Below, in pieces: positions 8,637 through 16,787 of a stretch of 64,000 nucleotides of DNA. How positions within the stretch are numbered: the first letter of the stretch is position 1; every line of letters begins with the position of its first letter. Source of the stretch: Bacillus sp. 1780r2a1 (GTDB lineage: Bacteria > Bacillota > Bacilli > Bacillales > Bacillaceae_H); contig CP099863.1 in NCBI GenBank assembly GCA_024134725.1, positions 318,001 to 382,000 on the forward strand, written 5' to 3'. The translations under genes and the position numbers were made by a program. Under the pieces are notes generated by a model. That model was not told where the DNA came from and searched no databases. It saw only the letters and a list, made by a program, of their open reading frames with translations.

Positions 8637-10166
8637 ATGGAACACATGGGTTGGGTTTCGTTAATACCAGCTTTTATAGCTGTTGTTCTTGCACTTATTA
8701 GTAAAAATGTTATTTTATCTTTATTCATGGGTGCCTTATCCGGGATTGTTATTTTACAAAAAGGAGCACCAATTGCATCAGTTCAAACATTCATTGGTGA
8801 TTACTTATTCGTTCAGTTAACGGATAGTTATAACGCTGGGGTGTTAGTATTACTTGTGTTTATCGGTGGATTTGTAGCGCTTGTAGAGAAATCTGGAGGA
8901 GCAGGTGCTTTTGCAGAAAAGGTCATACATGTGTTAAATACGCGTGTGAAGACCCAAGTGTCAGCTTGGCTAGGCGGTATTTTAATCTTTTTCTCAGATT
9001 TGGGCACACCCTTAATTGTAGGACCAGTTTTTGAAAAAGTATTTGATAAGATGAAGATTTCACGTGAGAAACTTGCATGGATTATTGATTCAACGTCGTC
9101 CCCGGTTGCTGTTTTAATTCCGTTTATCGGTTGGGGCGTGTATATTATGGGACTTATTCAAAAAGAATTTGACGCTTCAAACGTAACAAGTATGACAGAC
9201 TGGGAAGCTTTTGTGGGAGCTATTCCATTCCAATTTTATTCAATCTTAACGGTTATTATGGTACCTTTGGTAGTTATGACAAAGCTTGATATTGGACCAA
9301 TGAAGAAAGCAGAAGAGAGAGTACAAACAACCGGCAAGCTATATTGGGATACATCGATTCCACTGCGAAAATCAGAAGCAATGAACGAAATTCAGCAGAC
9401 AAAGAGCAAGGCGAGTTTTATTATTGTTCCTTTGCTAGTTTTGTTTATCACGCTGTTTGGAATTTTGATTTCGTTAGGCTTTCCTTTTAAACAAGTGGAG
9501 GGTAGTGCGTTTCGTATAGCGTTAACGACGGGGTACTTATTTGCTTCTGTTACGCTAATTGGATTTTTGGTCATTTCAAAAGTGAAAAAATTTGCTGAAA
9601 CGATGGACATTTATTTTCAAGGTATGCAAAAAATGATGGTTGTGGCAGCGACGTTAGTATTAGCTTGGGCGCTTGGAACGGTAATGAAGGAAATGGGAAC
9701 AGCTAATTATATAGTGGAAGTTATTGATGGCAATTTGCCAGTTTTTCTAATTCCAGCTTTACTATTTGCCATTGGGGCAGTCATGTCACTTGCTTCTGGA
9801 ACATCATGGGGAACGTTTGCGATTATGATGCCGCTAGCAATTCCGATGGCCGTTCAGCTTGATGCTCCACTGCTTGTTTGCATTGGTGCTGTTCTATCGG
9901 GAGGTATGTTTGGAGATCACTGTTCCCCAATTTCAGATACAACTGTGCTTTCTTCTACTGGAGCGGGCTGTGACCATATTGATCATGTCAAAACACAGCT
10001 TCCATATGCACTAGTAAATGCAGGTTCAGCATTTATAGCTTTTTTAATTGCTGGTATTTTCGGTCATGTTGCAACGCTCTTACTTGCAATTGTATTGATG
10101 GCTCTAACGGTTTGGATTTTATCGAAAAGAAAGAATCAATCCGCGTCGAATACACTTTCACACTAG
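8637..10166 (+). CDS. Na+/H+ antiporter, NhaC family
   Basis: A polytopic membrane transporter of 509 residues with about 11-13 hydrophobic segments. The NhaC-type signatures are seen: ILIFFSDLGTPLIVGP, the region STSSPVAVLIPFIGWG, and the C-terminal FGDHCSPISDTTVLSSTGA loop typical of NhaC transporters. Members exchange sodium for protons or amino-acid derivatives across the cytoplasmic membrane. ATAGGAGG lies 8 bases before the ATG. The 170-bp upstream region is very AT-rich and no operator was recognised. Substrate is inferred from family only. Confidence 0.88.
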   Translation: MEHMGWVSLIPAFIAVVLALISKNVILSLFMGALSGIVILQKGAPIASVQTFIGDYLFVQLTDSYNAGVLVLLVFIGGFVALVEKSGGAGAFAEKVIHVLNTRVKTQVSAWLGGILIFFSDLGTPLIVGPVFEKVFDKMKISREKLAWIIDSTSSPVAVLIPFIGWGVYIMGLIQKEFDASNVTSMTDWEAFVGAIPFQFYSILTVIMVPLVVMTKLDIGPMKKAEERVQTTGKLYWDTSIPLRKSEAMNEIQQTKSKASFIIVPLLVLFITLFGILISLGFPFKQVEGSAFRIALTTGYLFASVTLIGFLVISKVKKFAETMDIYFQGMQKMMVVAATLVLAWALGTVMKEMGTANYIVEVIDGNLPVFLIPALLFAIGAVMSLASGTSWGTFAIMMPLAIPMAVQLDAPLLVCIGAVLSGGMFGDHCSPISDTTVLSSTGAGCDHIDHVKTQLPYALVNAGSAFIAFLIAGIFGHVATLLLAIVLMALTVWILSKRKNQSASNTLSH

Positions 10167-10225
10167 AAGCTTACATTTTCAAGGGGTAATCAGAACATGC
10201 TATACTGAACAGTGGAGGTGTCGAG

Positions 10226-10750
10226 ATGCGTTTAGAAAATAAAAAAGTAATTGCGCTTGTAAGCGAAGACTTTGAAGACTTAGAGTTATGGTATCCTGTC
10301 ATGCGACTTCGTGAAGAAGGAGCTGAGGTGCATTTAGTTGGTGAAAAGGCTAAGGAAACATATAAAGGAAAATACGGAGTGCCTGCTGTGTCCGACTATG
10401 CGTTTTCCGATGTGAAAGCAAACGATTATGATGCCATCTTAGTACCAGGAGGATGGGCGCCAGATAAACTGCGCCGCTATCCAGAAGTTATTGAAATGGT
10501 TCAACATATGGACGAGCACAAGAAGCCAATTGGCCAAATTTGTCATGCTGGCTGGGTATTGATTTCAGCGAAGATTTTAAAAGGCCGTAACGTTACAAGT
10601 ACGCCTGGTATTAAAGATGATATGGAGAATGCTGGTGCTATCTGGCATGACGAAGCAGTTGTAGTTGATGGCCACATTATCTCAAGTCGTCGTCCACCAG
10701 ATTTACCACCGTATGCAAAAGCATTTGCGGACGTTTTAGCGGAGAAATAA
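10226..10750 (+). CDS. DJ-1/PfpI-family protein (glutamine amidotransferase-like fold)
   Basis: A 174-residue cytosolic protein. The nucleophile elbow cysteine is in GQICHAGWVL and the conserved early acidic residue is in SEDFEDLELWYPV. Members in Bacillus (YraA, YfkM/GSP18) are general stress proteins with protease, deglycase or chaperone activity reported for relatives. TGGAGGTG precedes the ATG. It is followed by a strong terminator and shares no operon with the antiporter, 59 bp upstream, although no terminator was seen in that gap and read-through is possible. A second paralogue lies at 55989-56504. Confidence 0.88.
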   Translation: MRLENKKVIALVSEDFEDLELWYPVMRLREEGAEVHLVGEKAKETYKGKYGVPAVSDYAFSDVKANDYDAILVPGGWAPDKLRRYPEVIEMVQHMDEHKKPIGQICHAGWVLISAKILKGRNVTSTPGIKDDMENAGAIWHDEAVVVDGHIISSRRPPDLPPYAKAFADVLAEK

Positions 10751-10782
10751 GAGGTAAGTAAAAACTATTTATTCAAATGAAA

Positions 10783-10815
10783 AAAGCGAGCAAGGAAATC
10801 CCTGCTCGCTTTTTT
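10783..10815 (+). terminator. Rho-independent terminator
   Basis: AGCGAGCAAGG and CCCTGCTCGCT pair (one mismatch) around AAAT, followed by TTTTT. Confidence 0.88.
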
Positions 10816-11290
10816 AGCTTTCATATTAAGTAACTTGCCTTTGTGCAAGTGTAAAAACAAATTCATTTTATGATTAAACCCATACTAATAAGGATTTAAA
10901 TTTTCTCTGCTGTTTGGGACACAATTAGCATTGATTGTGTCTGCTCATATGGATTTATCCATTGCCGCGGTTCATCAATTCCACACGATCGTTTAACCTA
11001 AACGACGCAAGCCCTACCTCTCTTGCATCCTTACGGCTCCGAAGCCGATCCAGTGTGAGTAAGTTGTTTTTAAAAACATGTGTAGAATGCCAGTATTTTT
11101 ACCTTGCATTTTACAATACATCCTCTCAAGTTACTTCTTTTTGAAGTTAGAATCATAATTCTACGCAATGTTAGTTTAAAAGTCAAGGATATGTTTTTGA
11201 TTTTAAAAATATTTTTGTGGTAAAGGATATTATTTTTCGAACAAAGTAATATTTGATACGATAAAAAAAAGATAATAAAGGAGTGACATT
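10816..11290. other. 475-bp intergenic stretch holding a structured island
   Basis: No convincing gene. From 10828 to 11136 a segment is bounded by 10-base inverted repeats, AAGTAACTTG and CAAGTTACTT. Read on the minus strand, it contains a series of short hairpins: GGCT/AGCC, GCAAG/CTTGC, CGTTTA/TAAACG, ATGGAT/ATCCAT and GACACAAT/ATTGTGTC. Base composition is richer in GC than the flanks. Short open frames exist on both strands but none has a ribosome binding site. It could be a relic of a mobile element or a non-coding RNA. The last 150 bases before dinB are AT-rich and include a TAGAAT/ATTCTA hairpin. Confidence 0.5.
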
Positions 11291-11776
11291 ATGAATACGA
11301 ATCAAGCCTTTCGTGAAGAACTACTAGAAACTGTTTCAACTTTGTCATATGAAGAATTAAATCAAAAAGTATCAGAAGAAAAATGGAGTATTATGCAGGT
11401 ATTAGAACACTTGTATCTAATGGAAGAGATGATTGTAGCTCGCGTGTATTATCAGTTGCAAAATGGAGAGGACAAGTCAGCACAAAAGAAGCCGTTTCAT
11501 TTAACAACGGATCGTTCTCGGAAAGTACCTGCACCTCCACAGGTCACTCCTTCAGAAGAACCACAGACGTTAGAGGAAATGAAGATGAAGCTTGCAACAT
11601 CGCGTACGAAGCTAGAAGATATTACTAAACGTGTAGCGACAGAGGAACTACAGAAAAAGTCGTTCCCTCATCCAATCTTTGGTGATATGGATTTAGCTCA
11701 GTGGATTGAGTTTGTAGGTTATCATGAAAAGAGACATCTTTTACAGATTGAAGAGTTAAAGGCAGAAATGAACTAA
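11291..11776 (+). CDS. DinB-family protein (putative metal-dependent hydrolase or thiol transferase)
   Basis: A 161-residue four-helix-bundle protein of the DinB_2 superfamily. Metal-binding histidines are seen in MQVLEHLYLMEEM and in the C-terminal YHEKRHLLQIEEL, spaced as in the family. AAAGGAGTGA precedes the ATG. Family members include bacillithiol transferases and damage-inducible proteins of unknown activity; which applies here is not decided. It is monocistronic, with its terminator shared with the opposing lipase gene. Confidence 0.86.
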   Translation: MNTNQAFREELLETVSTLSYEELNQKVSEEKWSIMQVLEHLYLMEEMIVARVYYQLQNGEDKSAQKKPFHLTTDRSRKVPAPPQVTPSEEPQTLEEMKMKLATSRTKLEDITKRVATEELQKKSFPHPIFGDMDLAQWIEFVGYHEKRHLLQIEELKAEMN

Positions 11777-11802
11777 AAGCAGGTGCTTCCACCTGCTTTT
11801 TT
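11775..11802. terminator. Bidirectional rho-independent terminator
   Basis: AAAAGCAGGTG and CACCTGCTTTT pair around CTTC, with A and T tracts on both sides, between convergent genes. Confidence 0.9.
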
Positions 11803-12550
11803 AATTTGGAGAAAGAATCGGATAATCAGACATCGTCCAGATACCCACGCTATAGGTTTTAGGACTATGATTTTCTACCGTACTTCCCCCTTGAATCGTA
11901 AATAACAATTTTAAAGGGTCATCTGCATAGTACATCGTTTCTTTTGTATACGGGTTATAAAATACTTTAGGAGGAAGTTTTGGGACGATATCCGTTGTAT
12001 TGATAAACGATCGGCTCTCAGGTACTAAGCTTGTATAAGTACGAACAAAGTTTAAATCTCCAACTCGTGGAGATGCGTAGTTGTACATGGTGACGCCTGG
12101 GAAATTTGTGTTGGTCACAACATCAAGAGCATGCAGCGTAGCGAGGGCAGCCCCAAGACTGTGTCCGGTAATATAAAGAGGCTTGGCTGGTAAGGTAGCG
12201 TACGTGGACAGTATCTCATCTCGACATGATTCATAAATGTTTAAAAATCCTTCATGAACAAGGCCTGCATTTTGTGTATAAGGGTAAGGCCGCTGGTGGA
12301 TTTGAGCATCTGCAATCCAATTTGCTTCTGATTGGGTTCCTCGAAACGCAATAACAATTGCCTCATCTGATTCTAAAATAAACCCAAACCACTCTTTTTT
12401 TCCAAGGACAGATGCTTGGAATGCTTTAATAAATTGATACCCTTTTGGGACCTCGAACGTACCTGCTTGCTGATATTGTTGATAGCTTAGTACACACATA
12501 TAAAGAAGATCTAGGGCAAGCGGTCGATAAAACAAAGGTTCAATTTTCAT
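11801..12550 (-). CDS. Class 3 lipase-fold alpha/beta hydrolase
   Basis: A 249-residue esterase/lipase-like protein. The nucleophile elbow is ITGHSLGAALA with the serine in GHSLG. The acidic member is plausibly the Asp in NTTDIVPKLPP and the His that in ENHSPKTY. The oxyanion-side motif is AFRGTQSEANW. No signal peptide is visible, so it is probably intracellular. The frame opens at TTG 12589, but that has no ribosome binding site, while ATG 12550 follows AAAGTGGG. The substrate is unknown. Confidence 0.82.
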   Translation of the reverse strand: MKIEPLFYRPLALDLLYMCVLSYQQYQQAGTFEVPKGYQFIKAFQASVLGKKEWFGFILESDEAIVIAFRGTQSEANWIADAQIHQRPYPYTQNAGLVHEGFLNIYESCRDEILSTYATLPAKPLYITGHSLGAALATLHALDVVTNTNFPGVTMYNYASPRVGDLNFVRTYTSLVPESRSFINTTDIVPKLPPKVFYNPYTKETMYYADDPLKLLFTIQGGSTVENHSPKTYSVGIWTMSDYPILSPN

Positions 12551-12764
12551 ATTTAAGCCCACTTTCTCTAATAAACGTTTTTCTCTCAACTTATGAAAAA
12601 ATGGAACTTTGGTGCTTGTTTCTCTTAGAGAACTGGCGTGAGAATAAAAATATGCGTAGAGTTATAAAAAAATGATATCGCTTTCTTTTTATGAAAGATA
12701 GTTATAGAATCTATAAAAACTATTTATTTTTGTATAAAATAACTAAATTTAAAATAAATAATCA

Positions 12765-12801
12765 AAGTTATATTGTTAAAATAAACAATATAACTTATAA
12801 T
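12765..12801 (+). promoter_or_regulatory. Promoter overlapped by a perfect 13-bp palindrome
   Basis: AAGTTATATTGTT (12765-12777) and AACAATATAACTT (12784-12796) are perfect inverted arms around AAAATA. A sigma-A-like promoter lies inside: -35 TTGTTA (12773-12778), 17-bp spacer, -10 TATAAT (12796-12801). The palindrome covers the -35 and spacer, where a repressor would sit. The regulator is not known. Confidence 0.6.
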
Positions 12802-12844
12802 TTTAAAAAAACAGAAAATTAGCAAGTTATAAGGGGGATTTTTA

Positions 12845-14299
12845 TTGGAACAGTTTGTTGCAAGCTTAAATAACGTACTATGGAGTACACCGGTTATCTA
12901 TAGTTGTCTTGCGATCGGGCTTTTATTTTCCATTCTCACTCGCTTTTTACAGGTTAGACATCTAAAGGAAATGGTTAAGCTCATGTTTCAAGGAAAGAGT
13001 TCAAAAGCAGGGGTATCATCTTTCCAAGCACTAGCATTAGCATTATCTGGGCGTGTGGGTACAGGTAACATTGCAGGGGTAGCAACAGCCATTACGTTCG
13101 GTGGACCGGGCGCAGTGTTTTGGATGTGGGCCGTAGCTTTCATTGGTGCTTCAAGTGCATTTATCGAATCAACACTGGCACAAATTTATAAGGTAAAGCA
13201 AGATGGACAATATCGAGGGGGGCCAGCTTACTATATTGAAAAAGGAACTGGAATGAAATGGTATGGTGTTATCTTTGCGATTGCAGCACTGGTAGCGATG
13301 AGCATCTTAATGCCTGGAGTTCAATCTAACTCTATCGCAGCAGGCCTAGATAATGCATTTAGCATTAGCCCAACGGTAACAGCTATCGGCTTAATTATTT
13401 TATTAGCTGGGATTATCTTTGGTGGAGTTAAGCGCATCGCGGGAGTAGCTCAAATTATTGTGCCGTTTATGGCTTTAGCTTATATCGCACTTTCTTTAGT
13501 TATTATTGCAATTAATATTACTGAATTACCAGCAGTTCTTTCGTTAATCTTCAAGAGTGCTTTTGCACTAGAGTCAGCTTTTGGTGGAATTGTTGGTTTA
13601 GCTGTTTCATGGGGAGTTAAGCGTGGAATTTATTCCAACGAAGCAGGGCAAGGAACAGGCCCTCACGCTGCAGCTGCAGCTGAGGTATCTCACCCAGTGA
13701 AACAAGGTCTTGTTCAAGCGTTTTCCGTTTATATCGATACATTACTAGTTTGTTCAGCAACAGCGTTTATGATTTTATTTACGGGGATGTATAACACACA
13801 ATCACCCGATGGTGCATTTATCGTTTCAAATTTAGAAGGTGTAGAAGCAGGTCCTGGATATACACAGGCAGCAATTGATTCCTTTATTCCTGGATTTGGA
13901 GCTGGGTTTGTAGCAATCGCACTATTTTTCTTTGCATTTACAACGATTATGGCGTACTACTATATCGCTGAAACAAACATTGCATATTTAACAAGAGGAA
14001 AAAATGGTAAGTGGGCTATGTTGGTATTAAAGTTTGTATTATTAGGTGCAACATTTTACGGAGCAGTTAAAACAGCTGATATTGCTTGGGCTCTTGGCGA
14101 CGCAGGTCTAGGAATCATGGTATGGTTGAATTTAATAGCTATTTTAATTTTAGCAAAACCAGCGCTTGTGGCGTTAAAAGACTATGAAGCTCAGAAAAAG
14201 CAAGGGCTAAATCCGGTATTTGATCCGGTTAAGCTTGGAATCAAAAATGCAGACTACTGGGAAACTGAATACAAAAAAGATGAAAATCAAGTTTCATAA
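12845..14299 (+). CDS. Sodium:alanine/glycine symporter, AGCS family (first copy)
   Basis: An amino-acid:Na+ symporter of 484 residues with about 10-11 membrane segments. The AGCS signatures are ALALALSGRVGTGNIAGVA, GPGAVFWMW and SNEAGQGTGPHAAAAAEV. It imports alanine or glycine with sodium. The TTG start at 12845 is set by AAGGGGGA about 8 bases upstream. A likely repressor-controlled promoter lies just before it. It is monocistronic, with a strong terminator after it. A second, 443-residue copy is at 54526-55857. Confidence 0.92.
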   Translation: MEQFVASLNNVLWSTPVIYSCLAIGLLFSILTRFLQVRHLKEMVKLMFQGKSSKAGVSSFQALALALSGRVGTGNIAGVATAITFGGPGAVFWMWAVAFIGASSAFIESTLAQIYKVKQDGQYRGGPAYYIEKGTGMKWYGVIFAIAALVAMSILMPGVQSNSIAAGLDNAFSISPTVTAIGLIILLAGIIFGGVKRIAGVAQIIVPFMALAYIALSLVIIAINITELPAVLSLIFKSAFALESAFGGIVGLAVSWGVKRGIYSNEAGQGTGPHAAAAAEVSHPVKQGLVQAFSVYIDTLLVCSATAFMILFTGMYNTQSPDGAFIVSNLEGVEAGPGYTQAAIDSFIPGFGAGFVAIALFFFAFTTIMAYYYIAETNIAYLTRGKNGKWAMLVLKFVLLGATFYGAVKTADIAWALGDAGLGIMVWLNLIAILILAKPALVALKDYEAQKKQGLNPVFDPVKLGIKNADYWETEYKKDENQVS

Positions 14300-14303
14300 T
14301 TTC

Positions 14304-14342
14304 AAGCTCACTTTTTCAATCTTTGAAAAAGTGAGCTTTTTT
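14304..14342 (+). terminator. Rho-independent terminator
   Basis: AAGCTCACTTTTTCAA pairs with TTGAAAAAGTGAGCTT, followed by a T run. Confidence 0.92.
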
Positions 14343-14414
14343 CATTAGAATGACATGTATAATAAAATCGTATGTATTTATATTTAATGAGGCTAAAGGA
14401 AAGAGGAATGCGTG

Positions 14415-15575
14415 ATGAAGGAAAATATTATTTCAGCAATCGATGAGTTACAGCAAACATTTTATGATATTAGTCAATATATTGGAAATAACCCGGAACT
14501 TGGCCATGAAGAAGTAAAAGCTTGTACAGCACTCACAAATGAGTTAGCTAAGCATAATTTTGAGGTGGAAATAGGGACGTGTGATTTAGCTACTGCTTTT
14601 ACGGCTGTGTATGATAGTCATAAGCCAGGACCGTCAATTGGCTTTATGGCAGAATACGATGCGCTACCGGGACTAGGACATGCTTGTGGCCATAACTTGA
14701 TTGGTACAATGGCCATTGCAGCAGCGATTGGATTGAGCAAAGTTTTGAGTGAGACAGGCGGTAAAGTATATGTATACGGGACACCTGCAGAAGAAACAAC
14801 GGGTGGTAAAGTAACGATGGCAGATGCGGGTGTTTTTAACCATCTAGACGCAGCTATGATGGTTCATCCATATTATTGCCACCAAAAAAGCGGTAGATCA
14901 CTAGCAATGGACGCTATTCAATTCGAGTTTTTCGGAAAATCAGCACATGCAGCAGCAGCACCTCATGAAGGAATCAATGCGCTAGATGCAGTTATTCAAA
15001 CATTTAATGGAATCAATGCTCTTCGTCAGCATGTGAAGCCAGATGTCAGAATCCATGGTGTTATCCCTGAAGGAGGCAAGGCTGCTAATATTGTACCCGA
15101 CTATGCTACAGCGCAATTCTATGTGCGAGCATCTAATAGAAAGTATGTTAATGAGGTAACAGAGCGAGTAAAAGCTTGTGCACAAGGTGCAGCTTTATCC
15201 ACAGGAGCACGATTGGAAATTTCAAACTATGAATTTTCATATGATGATATGGTGACAAATGAAGTATTATCAACAGCTTATACACAAAATCTACAGATGC
15301 TAGGCGTGTCAACGGAAGAAATTTTTGAAGATCAAGGCGATCATGGTTCACTAGACATGGGGAATGTGAGCCAAGTGGTGCCTTCAATTCATCCATACAT
15401 TAAGATATGTGACGAATATTTTGTTTGTCATACTCATGAATTTAGAGAAGCGGCTCTTAGTCCACAAGGACAAGAAGCGCTTATTCTAGGGGCAAAAACC
15501 ATGGCGTTAACAGGATATGACTTGCTAACAAATAAAGAGCTCTTGCAAAAAGTCAAAGATGAATTCTCTAAATGA
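14415..15575 (+). CDS. M20-family amidohydrolase/peptidase
   Basis: A metal-dependent aminoacylase-type enzyme of 386 residues. The metal site is seen in LGHACGHNLIGT and PAEETTGGKV, and the dimerisation domain starts around SAHAAAAPHEGINALDAV. It resembles the AbgB/YxeP group, which removes acyl or p-aminobenzoyl groups from amino acids. ATG 14415 follows AGAGGA by 7 bases; an in-frame GTG lies one codon earlier. It may supply amino acids alongside the neighbouring symporter, but a terminator separates them, so that link is inference. The substrate is unknown. Confidence 0.88.
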   Translation: MKENIISAIDELQQTFYDISQYIGNNPELGHEEVKACTALTNELAKHNFEVEIGTCDLATAFTAVYDSHKPGPSIGFMAEYDALPGLGHACGHNLIGTMAIAAAIGLSKVLSETGGKVYVYGTPAEETTGGKVTMADAGVFNHLDAAMMVHPYYCHQKSGRSLAMDAIQFEFFGKSAHAAAAPHEGINALDAVIQTFNGINALRQHVKPDVRIHGVIPEGGKAANIVPDYATAQFYVRASNRKYVNEVTERVKACAQGAALSTGARLEISNYEFSYDDMVTNEVLSTAYTQNLQMLGVSTEEIFEDQGDHGSLDMGNVSQVVPSIHPYIKICDEYFVCHTHEFREAALSPQGQEALILGAKTMALTGYDLLTNKELLQKVKDEFSK

Positions 15576-15584
15576 TGTCATGCA

Positions 15585-15621
15585 GAAAAGTGGTACCATT
15601 CAATGGGTGCCACTTTTTTAA
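15585..15621 (+). terminator. Rho-independent terminator
   Basis: AAAAGTGGTACC and GGGTGCCACTTTT pair with one mismatch around ATTCAAT, followed by TTTTTT. Confidence 0.85.
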
Positions 15622-15735
15622 TTGAATTATTTGGAAGGTGCTAGCATGTTTGAATGCAATAAAAGCAGGGTAATATCAGTACTGAAGGTAAAAAGTAATG
15701 AGTAATGTTCATAAAGAACTAATAGAGGTTTTCAT

Positions 15736-16704
15736 ATGATTAAAATTTTAGCCAAAACAAAAGAAGAGCTTTTGACCAATTTAACAATTGACGAATTGCA
15801 GGCTCACCCTTCAATTGACTGGTACTGGATTGACTTTTATAATCCAACAGAACAAGAGCAGCAAGCTCTTGAAGAGAAGTTTGATTTTCATCCACTTGCC
15901 GTTGAAGATTGTTTAAATCAAGGTCAAAGAGCAAAATTTGAAATTTATGATGAGCACTATTTCTTAGTATATTATGCGCTACATAAAGAAGAATTAGAAA
16001 ACCTAGAGGTGTCAGCGTTTATTGGAGATAATTTTGTCGTTACGTATCATGTCGATAAGCTAAGAAGCGTAGCTAGGGTGACAAACCTTGTAGAGAAGGA
16101 CCCAAACGTTGTAGAGAATGATCCGTGGGAAATTATTTATGAGCTGCTTGATCATACAGTAGATGAATACTTCCCCACACTTTACCGATTAGAAGATCAA
16201 ATTGATGATATCGAAGACAATGCAAAGAATGAAACAATGGATGAACTGATGAGAAATCTATATGACATTCGCAGTGATTTATCGCGAATGCGCAGAATTT
16301 TAAATCCAATGCGTGATTTAATTTACCGCATTATGTCCACAAACGCTTTAAAAGAAAAAGAACAGGTGCGTTATTTTAACGATATTTATGATCATTTGTT
16401 AAATATGATTGAAATCATGAATGCCAGTCGAGATTTATCAAATGATATTCGAGAAAGCTTTATGTCAATTAACTCAGACAGAATGAATTCCATTATGTTT
16501 ACGCTGACGCTGATGTCAGCTATCTTCTTGCCTCTTACGTTTATCGCAGGTTTGTATGGAATGAATTTCTCATATATGCCAGAGCTCGCTGGTAAATATA
16601 ATTACTTTATCGTACTTGGAATTATGATTGGTCTGGTAGGGGTTATGGTTTTTGCCTTTTACAAAATGGGCTGGTTTAAATATCGAAAAGGTCCTAAGTT
16701 ATAA
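15736..16704 (+). CDS. corA: CorA-family Mg2+/Co2+ transporter
   Basis: A 322-residue divalent cation channel. The family signature YGMNF sits at the end of the first of two C-terminal membrane segments (SAIFLPLTFIAGLYGMNF, then YFIVLGIMIGLVGVMVFAF). The long cytosolic part includes the acidic helix pair YRLEDQIDDIEDN. It forms pentamers in the cytoplasmic membrane. TAGAGG precedes the ATG. It is monocistronic with its own terminator. No magnesium riboswitch was recognised in the 115-bp leader region. Confidence 0.93.
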   Translation: MIKILAKTKEELLTNLTIDELQAHPSIDWYWIDFYNPTEQEQQALEEKFDFHPLAVEDCLNQGQRAKFEIYDEHYFLVYYALHKEELENLEVSAFIGDNFVVTYHVDKLRSVARVTNLVEKDPNVVENDPWEIIYELLDHTVDEYFPTLYRLEDQIDDIEDNAKNETMDELMRNLYDIRSDLSRMRRILNPMRDLIYRIMSTNALKEKEQVRYFNDIYDHLLNMIEIMNASRDLSNDIRESFMSINSDRMNSIMFTLTLMSAIFLPLTFIAGLYGMNFSYMPELAGKYNYFIVLGIMIGLVGVMVFAFYKMGWFKYRKGPKL

Positions 16705-16721
16705 ACATCAAATTGCTCAAA

Positions 16722-16754
16722 AAATCCTTATCCACATGTGGATAAGGATTTTTT
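16722..16754 (+). terminator. Rho-independent terminator
   Basis: AATCCTTATCCAC and GTGGATAAGGATT form a near-loopless stem, followed by TTTTT. The core TTATCCACATGTGGATAA also reads as two face-to-face DnaA-box-like sequences, probably by chance. Confidence 0.88.
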
Positions 16755-16787
16755 GGTGTACTATAAAAAGAGAAAGGGTTGATGCGA

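Noticed and set aside
10935-11144. A 69-codon plus-strand frame in the structured island
   Set aside because: No ribosome binding site, odd composition (Ser/Arg/Leu-rich), and it lies antisense to the hairpin series; better treated as non-coding.
16728-16745. Two face-to-face TTATCCACA words (DnaA-box-like)
   Set aside because: They form the stem of a clear terminator with a T tract right after corA, and no origin features (box clusters, AT-rich unwinding region, dnaA or rep gene) are near.
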